A stretch of DNA of 64,000 nucleotides from CAYFMP01 sp964344215 (lineage in GTDB: Bacteria; Pseudomonadota; Alphaproteobacteria; Rhodospirillales; Casp-alpha2), in assembly GCA_964344215.1 (NCBI GenBank), contig CAYFMP010000004.1, positions 1 to 64,000 of the forward strand, given 5' to 3'. Position 1 is the first letter of the stretch. Each line of letters begins with the position of its first letter. The notes below the pieces were generated by a model. That model saw only the letters and a list, made by a program, of their open reading frames with translations, was not told the origin of the DNA and searched no databases. The position numbers and the translations under genes are program-made. Positions 8,400 to 17,422 of the stretch are shown here, one piece after another.

Positions 8400-10039
8400 G
8401 GGAAAAACCCGTGCAGATACCAGCGCGGCGGCGTGTCGGGCCGGTACGGGCCGTCGCGATAGACCCAGAAGCGCACTCCGTCCGAATCCTCGATGCGGTA
8501 ATAATCACGCCCTCGCGCCTCGCCGTTGAACATGTCGGCAGGCGCTTCCAGCCACCATTCGGGACCGATGCGCTCCGGTCCGTCGGCCCGCGCCACCCGG
8601 TGCTGGACCCGCCGCCAGCGGAACATCACCGGCGGGTGGTCGGGGATCGGGGCGACCACCTCGATCGGTTCGGGCGCAGGCAGCAGGTGGACCGGACGCG
8701 GGGCGGGCGGTGTGCCTACCGGCGGCGCCCGGCGGCTGGCGGCGGAAACCTCGCGGCTGGCCCGTTCCGGCATATGGCTGGCCCGGCTCTCGATGCGAAC
8801 GACGCCGGCCGGCCCGAGCCGGTTGCCCAAGCGGTCGATCAGGGCGGCAACGTCGGCTCCGGCGTCGCCGTCGCCGCCGGTCAGTTCGGCCTGAGCGAGC
8901 GGCAGCGGATCGGCAGCCTCGGCGGCCAGCGCCATGGCCTCGATTCCGAAGCCGGCGTCAAGGTCGTCCAGCTTATTTCGGAACAATCGGTCCAAATAAG
9001 CGATATCGCGGACCGGCCGGCTGGTGCCGACGGTGGCCTCGAAAATGGTTCCGTCGGTTCGATAGCAAGCCAGGCGAAGCCGGCGGGCGCCGCGCCGGGC
9101 CTCGGCCAACCGCTCGCACAAGGCGGCGAGCAGACGGCGCACCGCCTCGTCGATGTCGTCGCGCCGCCCGATCGGCTCGGCGAAGGCGAGACGCGTTCGC
9201 AGGGCCGGCGTCGGGTGGCGGGGGTTGATCGATTCGTCGAGACGGCCGAGCGCTTGGTCGAGGCGTCGCACCGGGGCCGGGCCGAACCGCGCGGTCAACG
9301 GCGCGCGCGGCAGGCCGATGAGGTCGCCGACCCGCTTCAGGCCCATGCGCCGCAATCCCTCCACCGTCGATCCGGGCAGGCGCAGCGCCGCCATAGGCAG
9401 CGCCGCGATGGCGCGTTGCTGTGCGGCCGGCGGCACGATAACGGCGCTGGGGGCGGCGCCGCGGGCGGCGCCGCGGGCGGCGCTGCGGGCGGTGAAACGG
9501 GCGACGGCCCAGGCCGCGCCCGGCGTGTCGGCGACGGCGGCGGCGTTTTCGTAACCGAGGCGGTCGAGGCGGCGGCCGAGGTCGGCCAGCAGGGCCGCTT
9601 CGCCGCCGAACAGATGGGCGCAGCCGCCGATCTCGAGCCACACCCCGTTTCCGGCCCCGATTGCGCTGTCGTCGGCGGCCGTCCACGGCGTATAGCGTCC
9701 GCACCACCCGGCCAGCGCCGCCAGCGCCCGCCGGTCGCCGAGCGGATCGGCCCCGGCGGTCCGCAGGCCGGGCAGAATGGCGCGGGCATCGGCCAGCGGC
9801 AGGCCGGGAACGACGCCGCTCCCGGCCGCCGCCCTGTCGGCGGCGGCGATGCGCTGGCCGCCGTGCTCGGCGACAACGGTGGCGAGCGGCCTAGAGGGCG
9901 TGTCGGATGGCGCTTGCGCCCGTCCGGCCAAGCGTTGCCGGCGGCGCAGCCGGTCGGTGGCGAAGGCCGGCAGCCAGAGCGAAACCACGCGCCGTCGGCC
10001 GACCTCCCCGCCTTTCCGTCTTTCCGTCGTTTCGTTCAT
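8396..10039 (-). CDS. imuB: ImuB, catalytically inactive Y-family polymerase-like protein
   Basis: 547 aa from the ATG at 10039 (MNETTERRK...), chosen because VSLWLPAFATDRL, the family N-terminus, follows directly. Y-family palm/fingers order is recognisable up to the helix-hairpin region PLAALR-LPG-STVEGLRRMGLKRVGDLIGLPR. The catalytic acidic residues found in DinB at the first strand are replaced by LWLPAF, as is typical for ImuB. The conserved C-terminus WVYRDGPYR...[10 protein letters not shown] is characteristic of the family. ImuB links DnaE2 to the sliding clamp and ImuA in damage-induced mutagenesis. It overlaps imuA upstream by about 150 bases and dnaE2 downstream by 4. It contains an in-frame 12-base tandem repeat at 9449-9496. 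Confidence 0.92.
   Translation of the reverse strand: MNETTERRKGGEVGRRRVVSLWLPAFATDRLRRRQRLAGRAQAPSDTPSRPLATVVAEHGGQRIAAADRAAAGSGVVPGLPLADARAILPGLRTAGADPLGDRRALAALAGWCGRYTPWTAADDSAIGAGNGVWLEIGGCAHLFGGEAALLADLGRRLDRLGYENAAAVADTPGAAWAVARFTARSAARGAARGAAPSAVIVPPAAQQRAIAALPMAALRLPGSTVEGLRRMGLKRVGDLIGLPRAPLTARFGPAPVRRLDQALGRLDESINPRHPTPALRTRLAFAEPIGRRDDIDEAVRRLLAALCERLAEARRGARRLRLACYRTDGTIFEATVGTSRPVRDIAYLDRLFRNKLDDLDAGFGIEAMALAAEAADPLPLAQAELTGGDGDAGADVAALIDRLGNRLGPAGVVRIESRASHMPERASREVSAASRRAPPVGTPPAPRPVHLLPAPEPIEVVAPIPDHPPVMFRWRRVQHRVARADGPERIGPEWWLEAPADMFNGEARGRDYYRIEDSDGVRFWVYRDGPYRPDTPPRWYLHGFFP
9449..9496. repeat. 12-base in-frame tandem repeat in imuB
   Basis: About three and a half copies of a 12-base GC unit (gcgggcggcgcc, with small changes) lie head to tail. 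On the minus strand it encodes repeated Ala-Ala-Arg-Gly in the middle of ImuB. A multiple of three keeps the frame, so copy-number change would alter only a linker length. Confidence 0.8.
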
Positions 10040-10781
10040 CACACCATTCCACGAACCAGGTTCCCGATGCCTTCGCCGTTTCGCCGGCCAAGCCAAGCGC
10101 GCCGCTGCGGCACCGCAGCAGCTCGAGCCGCCAGCGCGGCGGTCCCGGCCAGGAAACCGGGGCGAGGGCGGCAACGGAGCGGGGATGGCTCGGCGCGGGA
10201 GTAACGCGCCACCGGGTGACGGCCGGGCTCGACGGCGCCCGAAGCCTGTCCGGACGCAGCAGGACGGCCGCCGTCGCGCCGCTTTCCGCCGCCAGCTGCA
10301 GGCGTCTCAGCGCCACCGGCGGAACCTCGCCGATCTCGCCGACGACGGCGCTCGGGGCGCCGCTTCTTAAACCTTCCTCCATGGCCCACAGCAGGTCGTT
10401 GGCGCGGTTGGCGCGGATCACGACGAGCCGGTCGGGGCCGAGCCCGAGGGGAGCGAGCCCGGGACCGTAGAGGCCGCGCTCGCGGCGACACCACAGGACC
10501 GGCGCGGCGGCGCCGGCGGCGCGGCCGAGCAGGGCGGCCAGGAAGCCGATGCCGGCGCCGGGGGCGGCGGCGATGACTTCGTGCAAACCGCTCAGGGGCA
10601 GGCCGCCCCAGGGCAGGGTTTGATCGATCTCGGCGATGCCGAAAGGCAGCGTCCGCACGGCCTTTGCAGGCTTTGCCATGTGCCGTTCGAGCTTGCGGAT
10701 CTGCCGCCGAAGGCGATCGAGTCGGGCCGGATCGGCGGTGGCCGGACGGCCGCCGGGGGGAAACTTTATATATTTGTTCAT
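9891..10781 (-). CDS. imuA: ImuA, RecA-like SOS mutagenesis protein
   Basis: 296 aa from the ATG at 10781. The region LPFGIAEIDQTLPWGGLPLSGLHEV is the typical ImuA/SulA-like start of a RecA-fold domain. The P-loop position (AAAPGAGIGF) lacks the GKT/S of an active Walker A, as is usual in this family. It is the first gene of the imuA-imuB-dnaE2 cassette and overlaps imuB by roughly 150 bases. The start codon sits inside a LexA operator (10776-10801), so LexA would block both transcription and access to the start. The long upstream extension of the frame (to 11099) is the shadow of the EamA gene. Confidence 0.9.
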   Translation of the reverse strand: MNKYIKFPPGGRPATADPARLDRLRRQIRKLERHMAKPAKAVRTLPFGIAEIDQTLPWGGLPLSGLHEVIAAAPGAGIGFLAALLGRAAGAAAPVLWCRRERGLYGPGLAPLGLGPDRLVVIRANRANDLLWAMEEGLRSGAPSAVVGEIGEVPPVALRRLQLAAESGATAAVLLRPDRLRAPSSPAVTRWRVTPAPSHPRSVAALAPVSWPGPPRWRLELLRCRSGALGLAGETAKASGTWFVEWCDERNDGKTERRGGRPTARGFALAAGLRHRPAAPPATLGRTGASAIRHAL

Positions 10782-10801
10782 GGTATGTTCTAGAATAGAA
10801 C
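10776..10801 (-). promoter_or_regulatory. LexA (SOS) operator at the imuA start
   Basis: Plus-strand half-sites are GTTC at 10776-10779, GTTC at 10787-10790 and GAAC at 10798-10801, each separated by seven bases. The first pair is a perfect GTTC-N7-GTTC direct repeat, the known LexA box of Alphaproteobacteria. The second and third form an inverted GTTC-N7-GAAC arrangement. All three are 11 bases apart, so on one face of the helix. The first half-site overlaps the imuA ATG. LexA control of imuA-imuB-dnaE2 is established for the class. Confidence 0.85.
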
Positions 10802-10849
10802 GATCCGCCGAGGCCGTCAACAGGAACGCAAAAGGAGATATTTGGAGGT

Positions 10850-11764
10850 CTAACGGCGCAGCACGGCAAGCGGCCGGCCATCGATGGCGGCGAGCCCCAG
10901 GCCGATCAGCGCCATACCCGCAAAATGCTTGGGCTCCAGGCGTTCGCCAAGGATCAGCGCGCCGAGCACAATGGCGCTGACCGGAACCAGGAACGTTACC
11001 AGCAGCAGATTGGTCGCTCCCGCCGTCGCCAGGATGCGGAAATAGATGACGTAGGCCGCCGCCGTGCACAGCAGCGCCAAGCCGAAGACGGCGCCCCACA
11101 CCGGCGCTCCCGGCATCGCCAGCAGCCAGGGCTGCTCGACGGCAAGAACGAGCGGCACCATCAGTACGCTCGACGACGTCACCTGACCGGCGGCGGTGAC
11201 GAGCGGCGGCGTTCCACGGAAGCGGCGACCGAAGATGCCGGCGCAGGCATAGGCCAGGGCGGCGCCGAGGATCGCCAGCTGGGCAAGGAGGTGCAGGCCG
11301 AGTCCCTGCAACACCTCGCCGCCGATCATCACGATAACGCCGACGAGGCCGGCGGCGACGCCACCGAACCGGGCCGGCGTCATTTTCTCATCGGTGGTCA
11401 GGAAGTGGGCCAGCACCACCGTGAACAGCGGCGTCGTCGCGTTGAGGATGGAAGCCAGGCCGCCGGTGATCTGGGTTTGGCCCCAGACGATGAGGGAGAA
11501 CGGGACGAGGTTGTTGAGCCCGCCCATCACGAAGAACGCCCCCCATAGCCGGCCGTCCGTCGGCATCCGGTAGCCGAGGGCGTAGACGACGGCGACCAAC
11601 GCCACCGCCCCGAACCCGATGCGGCCGAGAACGACCGTCAGCGGCGGCAACTCGACGAGGGCGACCTCGGCCAGAAAGAACGAACCGCCCCAAACGGCCG
11701 ACAGGGTGATCAACAGCCCCCATTCAAGGGGCCCCATGACCTTGTTGACGGCGGCGGCGGACAT
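10850..11764 (-). CDS. EamA-family (DMT superfamily) transporter
   Basis: 304 aa with about ten hydrophobic helices arranged as two EamA repeats (roughly residues 15-145 and 160-295). Conserved features are the early AVWGGSFFLAEVAL motif and the end-of-repeat pattern GGVAAGLVGVIVMIGGEV and GMALIGLGLAAIDGR. DMT transporters of this type export amino acids, drugs or other metabolites across the inner membrane; the substrate cannot be told. It is upstream of imuA on the same strand with a 68-base gap containing the LexA box, so imuA has its own promoter. Confidence 0.88.
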   Translation of the reverse strand: MSAAAVNKVMGPLEWGLLITLSAVWGGSFFLAEVALVELPPLTVVLGRIGFGAVALVAVVYALGYRMPTDGRLWGAFFVMGGLNNLVPFSLIVWGQTQITGGLASILNATTPLFTVVLAHFLTTDEKMTPARFGGVAAGLVGVIVMIGGEVLQGLGLHLLAQLAILGAALAYACAGIFGRRFRGTPPLVTAAGQVTSSSVLMVPLVLAVEQPWLLAMPGAPVWGAVFGLALLCTAAAYVIYFRILATAGATNLLLVTFLVPVSAIVLGALILGERLEPKHFAGMALIGLGLAAIDGRPLAVLRR

Positions 11765-11924
11765 CGGCTCGGCTCCTTGAGAAAAGAGGCGTCGATCCTA
11801 GCCGCGGACGGAGATCGGCGCATTCCGTTTCTTGCGCCGCCTCCCGCCGCTTGGAAAGTGTTTTCCGCCGTTGCCGCAAGCCACTATCATCAGCAACCGG
11901 AAGTTTCCGGAGGCCGTCCCGAAC

Positions 11925-13394
11925 ATGACCTTCAACACCCTTCTTTCCGTCGAGGAAATGTACAAGGCAGATGCCGCGGCCGAAGCCGCCGGCGTCGCCA
12001 GCCTCGATCTGATGGAAGCGGCCGGGGCGGCGATCGCCGCCGAAATCGAGCAGCGTTGGGAAAAGCGGCCCGTCGCCGTCCTCTGCGGCCCAGGCAACAA
12101 CGGCGGCGATGGCTTCGTCGTCGCCCGGCTGCTCGAGGCGGCCGGCTGGCAGGTTAGCGTCGCCCTGCTTGGCGAACGCGGCGGCCTGAAAGGCGACGCC
12201 GCCGTCAACGCCGAGTTGTGGAAAGGCGAGGTCGAGGCGCTGTCGCCGGCCGCGTTGGATGACGATCCGTTGGTCGTCGACGCTCTGTTCGGGGCCGGGC
12301 TGGACCGATCTTTGGACGGATCGGCCCTGGAGGTTGTCGAGGCGATCAACCGGCACCGCTTGGATTGCGTCGCCGTCGATATGCCGAGCGGAGTGCACGG
12401 CGATAGCGGCGAGATCCTGGGCGAAGCACCGTTCACCAGGCTGACGGTGACGTTTTTCCGGGCCAAGCCGGGCCACGTGCTGATACCGGGACGGGTGCGG
12501 TGCGGCGATCTGGTGGTCGCAGATATCGGCATTCCCGACGCTGTTCTCGACGACATCCGCCCGGCCACGTTCGTCAACGGTCCGGCGCTGTGGCTGGACA
12601 ACTACCCGTGGCCCGCCATCGACGCCCACAAGTACAGCCGCGGCTATGCCGTGATCGTCGGCGGGCGCGCCATGACCGGGGCGGCCCGGCTGGCGGCGCG
12701 GGGTGCCCGGCGCATCGGTGCCGGGCTCCTGACCATTGCGGCGCCGCCCGGTACCTTCGCGATCTATGCCGGCGATCAAGCGGGAGCCCTGGTCAAGACG
12801 GTCGAGGGGGCGGACGATTTCCACGACTTCATCGAGGACCCCCGGATCAATGCGGTGCTGATCGGACCCGGCGCCGGCCGCAACGACCTGACGCAGGCCT
12901 GTGTATTCTTCGCTCTCAACGCCAAGAAAACGGTCGTCCTAGACGCCGACGCGTTGAGCATCTTCGGCGACGATTCCGACGCCTTGTTCGAAGCCATCGA
13001 AGGCCCCTGCCTGCTAACCCCGCACGAAGGCGAATTCGTTCGCCTGTTCAGCACCGAAGGCGGCAAGCTCGAACGCGCCCGTGCGGCGGCCGAACGAAGC
13101 GGCGCGACGGTGTTGTTGAAGGGGCCGGACACGGTGATCGCCGAACCGGGCGGGCGCGCCGTGGTCAACGCCAGCGGCAGCCCCGACCTGGCCAGCGGCG
13201 GCACCGGCGACGTTCTGGCCGGGATGGCGCTCGGCCTCATGGCGCAGGGCATGGCGCCGTTCGAGGCGGGGTCGGCGGCGGCCTGGATACACGGCGCGGC
13301 AGCCGAAGCGGTCGGCCCCGGACTGATCGCCGAGGATTTGCCCGAGGCTTTGCCGGCCGTTCTCCGCGGTCTGCTCGACGAATCCGGTGGGTGA
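11925..13394 (+). CDS. nnr: bifunctional NAD(P)H-hydrate epimerase / ADP-dependent NAD(P)H-hydrate dehydratase
   Basis: 489 aa fusion that repairs hydrated NAD(P)H. The N-terminal YjeF_N epimerase domain (about 1-210) shows CGPGNNGGDGFVVAR and the catalytic-Asp segment VDALFGAGLDR, followed by AVDMPSGVHGDSG. The C-terminal ribokinase-like dehydratase domain (about 215-485) shows VVIVGG-type phosphate binding (YAVIVGGRAMTGAA), LIGPGAGR and the nucleotide/catalytic motif ASGGTGDVLAGM. ATG at 11925 was chosen because CGGAGG lies about 12 bases upstream and LLSVEEMYKAD follows; an earlier in-frame start at 11832 lacks family support. It is divergent from the EamA gene and followed by malonyl-CoA decarboxylase. 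Confidence 0.93.
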   Translation: MTFNTLLSVEEMYKADAAAEAAGVASLDLMEAAGAAIAAEIEQRWEKRPVAVLCGPGNNGGDGFVVARLLEAAGWQVSVALLGERGGLKGDAAVNAELWKGEVEALSPAALDDDPLVVDALFGAGLDRSLDGSALEVVEAINRHRLDCVAVDMPSGVHGDSGEILGEAPFTRLTVTFFRAKPGHVLIPGRVRCGDLVVADIGIPDAVLDDIRPATFVNGPALWLDNYPWPAIDAHKYSRGYAVIVGGRAMTGAARLAARGARRIGAGLLTIAAPPGTFAIYAGDQAGALVKTVEGADDFHDFIEDPRINAVLIGPGAGRNDLTQACVFFALNAKKTVVLDADALSIFGDDSDALFEAIEGPCLLTPHEGEFVRLFSTEGGKLERARAAAERSGATVLLKGPDTVIAEPGGRAVVNASGSPDLASGGTGDVLAGMALGLMAQGMAPFEAGSAAAWIHGAAAEAVGPGLIAEDLPEALPAVLRGLLDESGG

Positions 13395-13430
13395 CTTGAT
13401 TTGGCGCCGGGATCGACCGATGTTTTGACC

Positions 13431-14858
13431 ATGAACGACCAAAACCGACACGGATTCCTAGACCGCACCCTTCGCAATCTGCGCAAGGGATGGCGGGCGA
13501 TCGCCGGTTCGTCCTACGACGCCGACGCCGCCAGCAGCCGACCGGATTTGCCGGGCGAGGATCTCGATCGTCTGCGCCAGCAGATGCGCGACTGCCTGGA
13601 GGTGCGAGGCGGCGAGGTCTCGGCCCGGGCCAGGGCGGCCGCCCTCGGCCACGTCTATCTGGCGCTCGACGACACCGGCCGCGAGAAGTTCCTGCGCGTC
13701 ATGGCCGAGGATTTCGACACCGATCACAAGGCGGTCGAGGCGGCGGTCGACGCCTACCGGCGCGCCAACGGCATCGAGGGACAGCGTCAGGCGGAAGCGG
13801 CGCTGCGTCAGGCTTTGGCAGCTCCCCGGGTCAAATTGTTGACTCAATTCAATGCCTTGCCGGACGGCGTTAAGTTTCTGGTCGATATGCGGGCCGAGCT
13901 TCTCGGATTGCTCCGCGAGCACCCGGATATGAAACCCCTGGAACGGGATCTGAAGGCGCTGTTGGCCTCCTGGTTCGACGTCGATTTCCTGGAGCTACGT
14001 CGCATCACCTGGGACACGGCGTCGGCCTCGCTGCTCGAAAAGCTGATCGTCTACGAAGCGGTCCATGCCATCGAAAGTTGGGACGACCTCAAGAACCGAC
14101 TCGATTCCGACCGCCGCTGCTTCGCCTATTTCCATCCCCGGATGCCGGACGAACCGCTGATCTTCGTCGAAGTCGCCCTGGTCAACGGCATGGCCGACAA
14201 CGTCCAGGCCCTGTTGGACGAAAACGCCCCCGTTCAAGACCCGGCCAAAACCGACACGGCGATCTTCTATTCGATCTCCAACGCTCAGAAGGGATTGGCC
14301 GGGATCAGTTTCGGCAACTTCCTGATCAAGCGGGTGGTCGACAGCCTGACCACCGAGTTCAATGGCCTGAAGACGTTTGCCACGTTGTCGCCGATCCCCG
14401 GTTTTCGGGGTTGGCTCGATGCCATTCTCGCCGAGGGCGAGCCGAAACTGCTGACCAAAGGCGAACGGCGCGCGTTGAGCGCCGTCAACGGCGGCTCGGG
14501 CGGCGCCAAAGGAACCCTGAAGGCGTTGATCGCCGATAACGGCTGGATCGACGACGAAGCCATCAGCCAGACGCTGCGCGACCCCCTGCAACGGCTGTGT
14601 GCACGCTATCTGATCGAAGAGAAGAACGGCCGCGGCCAAGCCCTCGACCCGGTGGCTCATTTTCATCTGTCAAACGGAGCCACCATGGAGCGCCTGAACT
14701 GGATGGGCGACGCCTCGGACAAGGGAATTCGACAGTCCGGCGGTATGATGTTGAACTATCGTTACGACCTGGGACGGATCGAGGAGAACCACGAATCCTA
14801 CACCTCGAGCGGTGAAGTGGCGGTTTCCTCGGCCCTTCGCAACATTCTCAAAGGGTAG
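13431..14858 (+). CDS. malonyl-CoA decarboxylase
   Basis: 475 aa from the ATG at 13431; a TTG at 13401 in frame is an alternative. It decarboxylates malonyl-CoA to acetyl-CoA. The N-terminal helical domain ends near WDTASASLLEKLIVYEAVHAI. The GNAT-like catalytic domain includes FAYFHPRMPDEPLIFVEVAL, the Ser-containing FYSISNAQKGLAGISFGNFLI, and the His-containing HFHLSNGA with LNYRYDL near the end, all hallmark positions of the family. It starts 37 bases after nnr and may share its transcript. Alphaproteobacterial homologues are often tied to malonate or methylmalonate use; no malonyl-CoA synthetase (matB) is nearby. Confidence 0.92.
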   Translation: MNDQNRHGFLDRTLRNLRKGWRAIAGSSYDADAASSRPDLPGEDLDRLRQQMRDCLEVRGGEVSARARAAALGHVYLALDDTGREKFLRVMAEDFDTDHKAVEAAVDAYRRANGIEGQRQAEAALRQALAAPRVKLLTQFNALPDGVKFLVDMRAELLGLLREHPDMKPLERDLKALLASWFDVDFLELRRITWDTASASLLEKLIVYEAVHAIESWDDLKNRLDSDRRCFAYFHPRMPDEPLIFVEVALVNGMADNVQALLDENAPVQDPAKTDTAIFYSISNAQKGLAGISFGNFLIKRVVDSLTTEFNGLKTFATLSPIPGFRGWLDAILAEGEPKLLTKGERRALSAVNGGSGGAKGTLKALIADNGWIDDEAISQTLRDPLQRLCARYLIEEKNGRGQALDPVAHFHLSNGATMERLNWMGDASDKGIRQSGGMMLNYRYDLGRIEENHESYTSSGEVAVSSALRNILKG

Positions 14859-14880
14859 AGGGCGCGCCGCGTTGAGAGAA

Positions 14881-14908
14881 TTGACACTAGGGGTTTATCT
14901 TGTAGAGT
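14881..14908 (+). promoter_or_regulatory. candidate sigma70 promoter of tRNA-Leu
   Basis: A perfect TTGACA (14881-14886) is followed after 16 bases by TAGAGT (14903-14908), four of six to TATAAT. It lies 43 bases before the tRNA 5' end, consistent with a short leader. Confidence 0.55.
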
Positions 14909-14950
14909 TGCCCGCCGTTCACGGATGTGGGCGATATCCCGCGAGTTTGG

Positions 14951-15035
14951 GCGGGCGTGGTGGAATTGGTAGACACGCAGGTTTTAGGTACCTGTGACGC
15001 AAGTCATGGGGGTTCGAGTCCCTCCGCCCGCACCA
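14951..15035 (+). tRNA. tRNA-Leu (anticodon UAG)
   Basis: 85 bases including an encoded CCA. The acceptor arms GCGGGCG (14951-14957) and CGCCCGC (15025-15031) pair fully, with discriminator A. The anticodon loop TTTAGGT gives UAG, reading CUA/CUN leucine codons. A long variable arm between anticodon stem and T-arm (GGTTCGAGTC) fits a class II tRNA. Confidence 0.96.
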
Positions 15036-15112
15036 CCGCCCCAGTCCGGACGCGCCGGAACGGTATCTTACGTCAGAACTCGCCGATCGCAGGGTTTTCC
15101 AGATAGGTCGTC

Positions 15113-16561
15113 ATGCAAGTAACCGAAACCAAGTCCGAGGGCCTGAGCCGCGAATTCAAGGTGGCGTTGCCGGCCAAGGATATCGAAGAGAAGATTTCCC
15201 ACCGCCTGAAGGAAATCGCCAAGACGGCGCAGCTGCCGGGTTTTCGTCCGGGGAAAGTGCCGGTCTCCCTGTTGCGCAAGCGTTACGGGCCTTCTGTCAT
15301 GGGGGAAATCCTGGAGCGCGCGGTCAGCGATTCGTCGCAGCAGGCGCTGAACGAAAAAGGCATTCGTCCGGCCATGCAGCCGGAGATCGAAATCACGTCG
15401 TACGAGGACGGCAAGGACCTCGAATACACCATGGCGGTCGAGACCCTGCCCGAAATCAAGCCGGTCGATTTCTCCAAGATCGAACTGGAGCGCCATGTGT
15501 CGGAGCCCGACGCCAAGGACATCGAGGCGGCGCTCAAGAACATCGCCGAGGCCAACAAGTCATCCGAGCCGGTCGCCAAGAAACGCAAGTGCAAGAACGG
15601 CGACATGGCGGTCATCGATTTCGTCGGAAAGGTCGACGGCGAAGCGTTTCCGGGTGGAGCCGCCGAGGCCTATCAGCTCGAACTCGGCTCCGGCAGCTTC
15701 ATTCCGGGGTTCGAGGATCAACTGGTCGGTTGCGAACCGGGCGACGAAACCACGGTCAACGTCACCTTCCCGGACGATTACGGTGCCGCCGACCTGGCCG
15801 GCAAGGAAGCCGTCTTCGAGGTCAAGGTCAAAGAGCTCCGCGAGACGGTGCCGGCCGCCGTCGACGACGAACTGGCCAAGAAGCTCGGTATGGAGAGCCT
15901 GGACAAGTTGCGCGAAGCCATCGCCGAGGAGCAGTCGCGCGAGTTCGACAACATGTCGCGCATGTTGCTCAAGCGCAAACTCCTCGACCAGTTGTCGGAC
16001 GCTCACGACTTCGAGGTGCCGGAGAAACTGGTCGAGCGCGAATTCGACGCGATCTGGGCGCAATACGAGGAGCAAAAGCAATCCGGTGCCGAGGAAGAAG
16101 AGGGGCTATCCGAAGCCGAGCAGCGCACCGAATTCCGCGAGATCGCCGAGCGCCGCGTGCGGCTCGGTCTGCTGCTGGCCGAAGTCGGCCAGCAAAACAA
16201 CATCCAGGTGGCGCAGGACGAGATCAACGCGGCCGTCATGGAGCAGACCAGGCGCTATCCGGGTCAGGAACAGGCCGTCCTCGATCACTTCAAAAACGAC
16301 CCGGCCGCTGTCGAACAGCTGACGGCGCCTATATATGAGGAAAAGGTGGTCGATTTCATCGTCGAGCTGGCTTCCGTCGAGGACAAGAAATCGACCATGG
16401 AAGACCTGATGAAAGCGATGGCCGAGGATTCGGAGAAGCAAGAAGACAAGAAACCGAAAGCGAAGAAGTCAAAAGCGAAGTCGACCAAGGCCGCCGACGA
16501 TAAGGCGAAGCCGGCCGCCAGGAAAAAGGCCCCGGCCAAGAAGGCCGCCAACAAGGACTAG
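15113..16561 (+). CDS. tig: trigger factor
   Basis: 482 aa ribosome-associated chaperone and peptidyl-prolyl isomerase. The ribosome-binding N-domain contains the signature loop GFRPGKVP (about residues 42-49). The FKBP-type PPIase domain (about 155-245) has FVGKVDGEAFPGG...PGFEDQLVG. The C-terminal arms domain follows, ending in a long Lys/Ala-rich tail (about 440-482) that is common in alphaproteobacterial trigger factors. It heads the classic tig-clpP-clpX-lon order. Start MQVTETKSEGL matches the family. Confidence 0.97.
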   Translation: MQVTETKSEGLSREFKVALPAKDIEEKISHRLKEIAKTAQLPGFRPGKVPVSLLRKRYGPSVMGEILERAVSDSSQQALNEKGIRPAMQPEIEITSYEDGKDLEYTMAVETLPEIKPVDFSKIELERHVSEPDAKDIEAALKNIAEANKSSEPVAKKRKCKNGDMAVIDFVGKVDGEAFPGGAAEAYQLELGSGSFIPGFEDQLVGCEPGDETTVNVTFPDDYGAADLAGKEAVFEVKVKELRETVPAAVDDELAKKLGMESLDKLREAIAEEQSREFDNMSRMLLKRKLLDQLSDAHDFEVPEKLVEREFDAIWAQYEEQKQSGAEEEEGLSEAEQRTEFREIAERRVRLGLLLAEVGQQNNIQVAQDEINAAVMEQTRRYPGQEQAVLDHFKNDPAAVEQLTAPIYEEKVVDFIVELASVEDKKSTMEDLMKAMAEDSEKQEDKKPKAKKSKAKSTKAADDKAKPAARKKAPAKKAANKD

Positions 16562-16623
16562 GAGCGAATGCGAGGTCCGACGGCCGACCCGACATTTGAC
16601 GCCAAATTGAGGATAACCCGCCG

Positions 16624-17283
16624 ATGAGCGATCCGGTTGAAACCTATATGAACACGCTGGTTCCGATGGTGGTCGAAACGACCAACCGCGGCGAGCGAGC
16701 CTATGACATCTATTCGAGGCTGTTGAAAGAACGGATCGTGTTTTTGACCGGCGGCGTCAACGACGCCGTCGCCAGCCTGATCTGTGCACAATTGCTGTTC
16801 TTGGAATCGGAGAACCCGACCAAGGACATCGCGTTCTATATCAACTCGCCCGGCGGCATCGTCACCTCCGGTCTGGCCGTCTACGACACCATGCGTTACA
16901 TCCGGCCCGAGGTTTCGACCGTCTGCATCGGCCAAGCCGCCTCCATGGGGTCGCTTCTGCTGTGCTGCGGGGCCAAAGGCAAACGCTATGCGCTGCCCAA
17001 TTCGCGGATCATGGTCCACCAGCCTTCGGGCGGTGCTCAAGGCCAGGCTACGGACATCGAGATCCAGGCCCGCGAGATCGTCAAGCTGCGCGAGCGATTG
17101 AACCTGATGTACGTCGAACACACCGGTCAGGATCTGTCCGTCATCGAGGAAGCTGTCGATCGTGACCGCTATATGAGCCCGGACGAGGCCCAGGATTTCG
17201 GGTTGATCGACGAAGTCGTCATCAACCGTCCAAGCACCGATGACGAAGACGGCGATGACGAAGAAGAAAACAAGAAGGATTAA
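16624..17283 (+). CDS. clpP: ATP-dependent Clp protease proteolytic subunit
   Basis: 219 aa serine peptidase forming the tetradecameric Clp chamber. The catalytic triad is visible: Ser107 in GQAASMGS, His132 in MVHQPSGG and Asp181 in [11 protein letters not shown]. The N-terminus ([20 protein letters not shown]) is typical. The C-terminus ends with an acidic Asp/Glu-rich tail beyond the usual end. It lies 62 bases after tig and 139 bases before clpX, which encodes its unfoldase partner. Confidence 0.97.
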   Translation: MSDPVETYMNTLVPMVVETTNRGERAYDIYSRLLKERIVFLTGGVNDAVASLICAQLLFLESENPTKDIAFYINSPGGIVTSGLAVYDTMRYIRPEVSTVCIGQAASMGSLLLCCGAKGKRYALPNSRIMVHQPSGGAQGQATDIEIQAREIVKLRERLNLMYVEHTGQDLSVIEEAVDRDRYMSPDEAQDFGLIDEVVINRPSTDDEDGDDEEENKKD

Positions 17284-17422
17284 GAAAACTAAAAGGATTT
17301 AACGTCATTGTGAGCGGCCAACCCTCGAATCCTGCCTGCCGGCGCAAGGTTTAGGATTGTACGGGTCCCAGCCAAGCGGGTAACATGTCGGAAAAGGGGG
17401 CCGGTTTTCGAACGGAGTATCC

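Noticed and set aside
13401..13431. TTG start for malonyl-CoA decarboxylase
   Set aside because: The ATG at 13431 is in frame and the ten extra residues have no family match.
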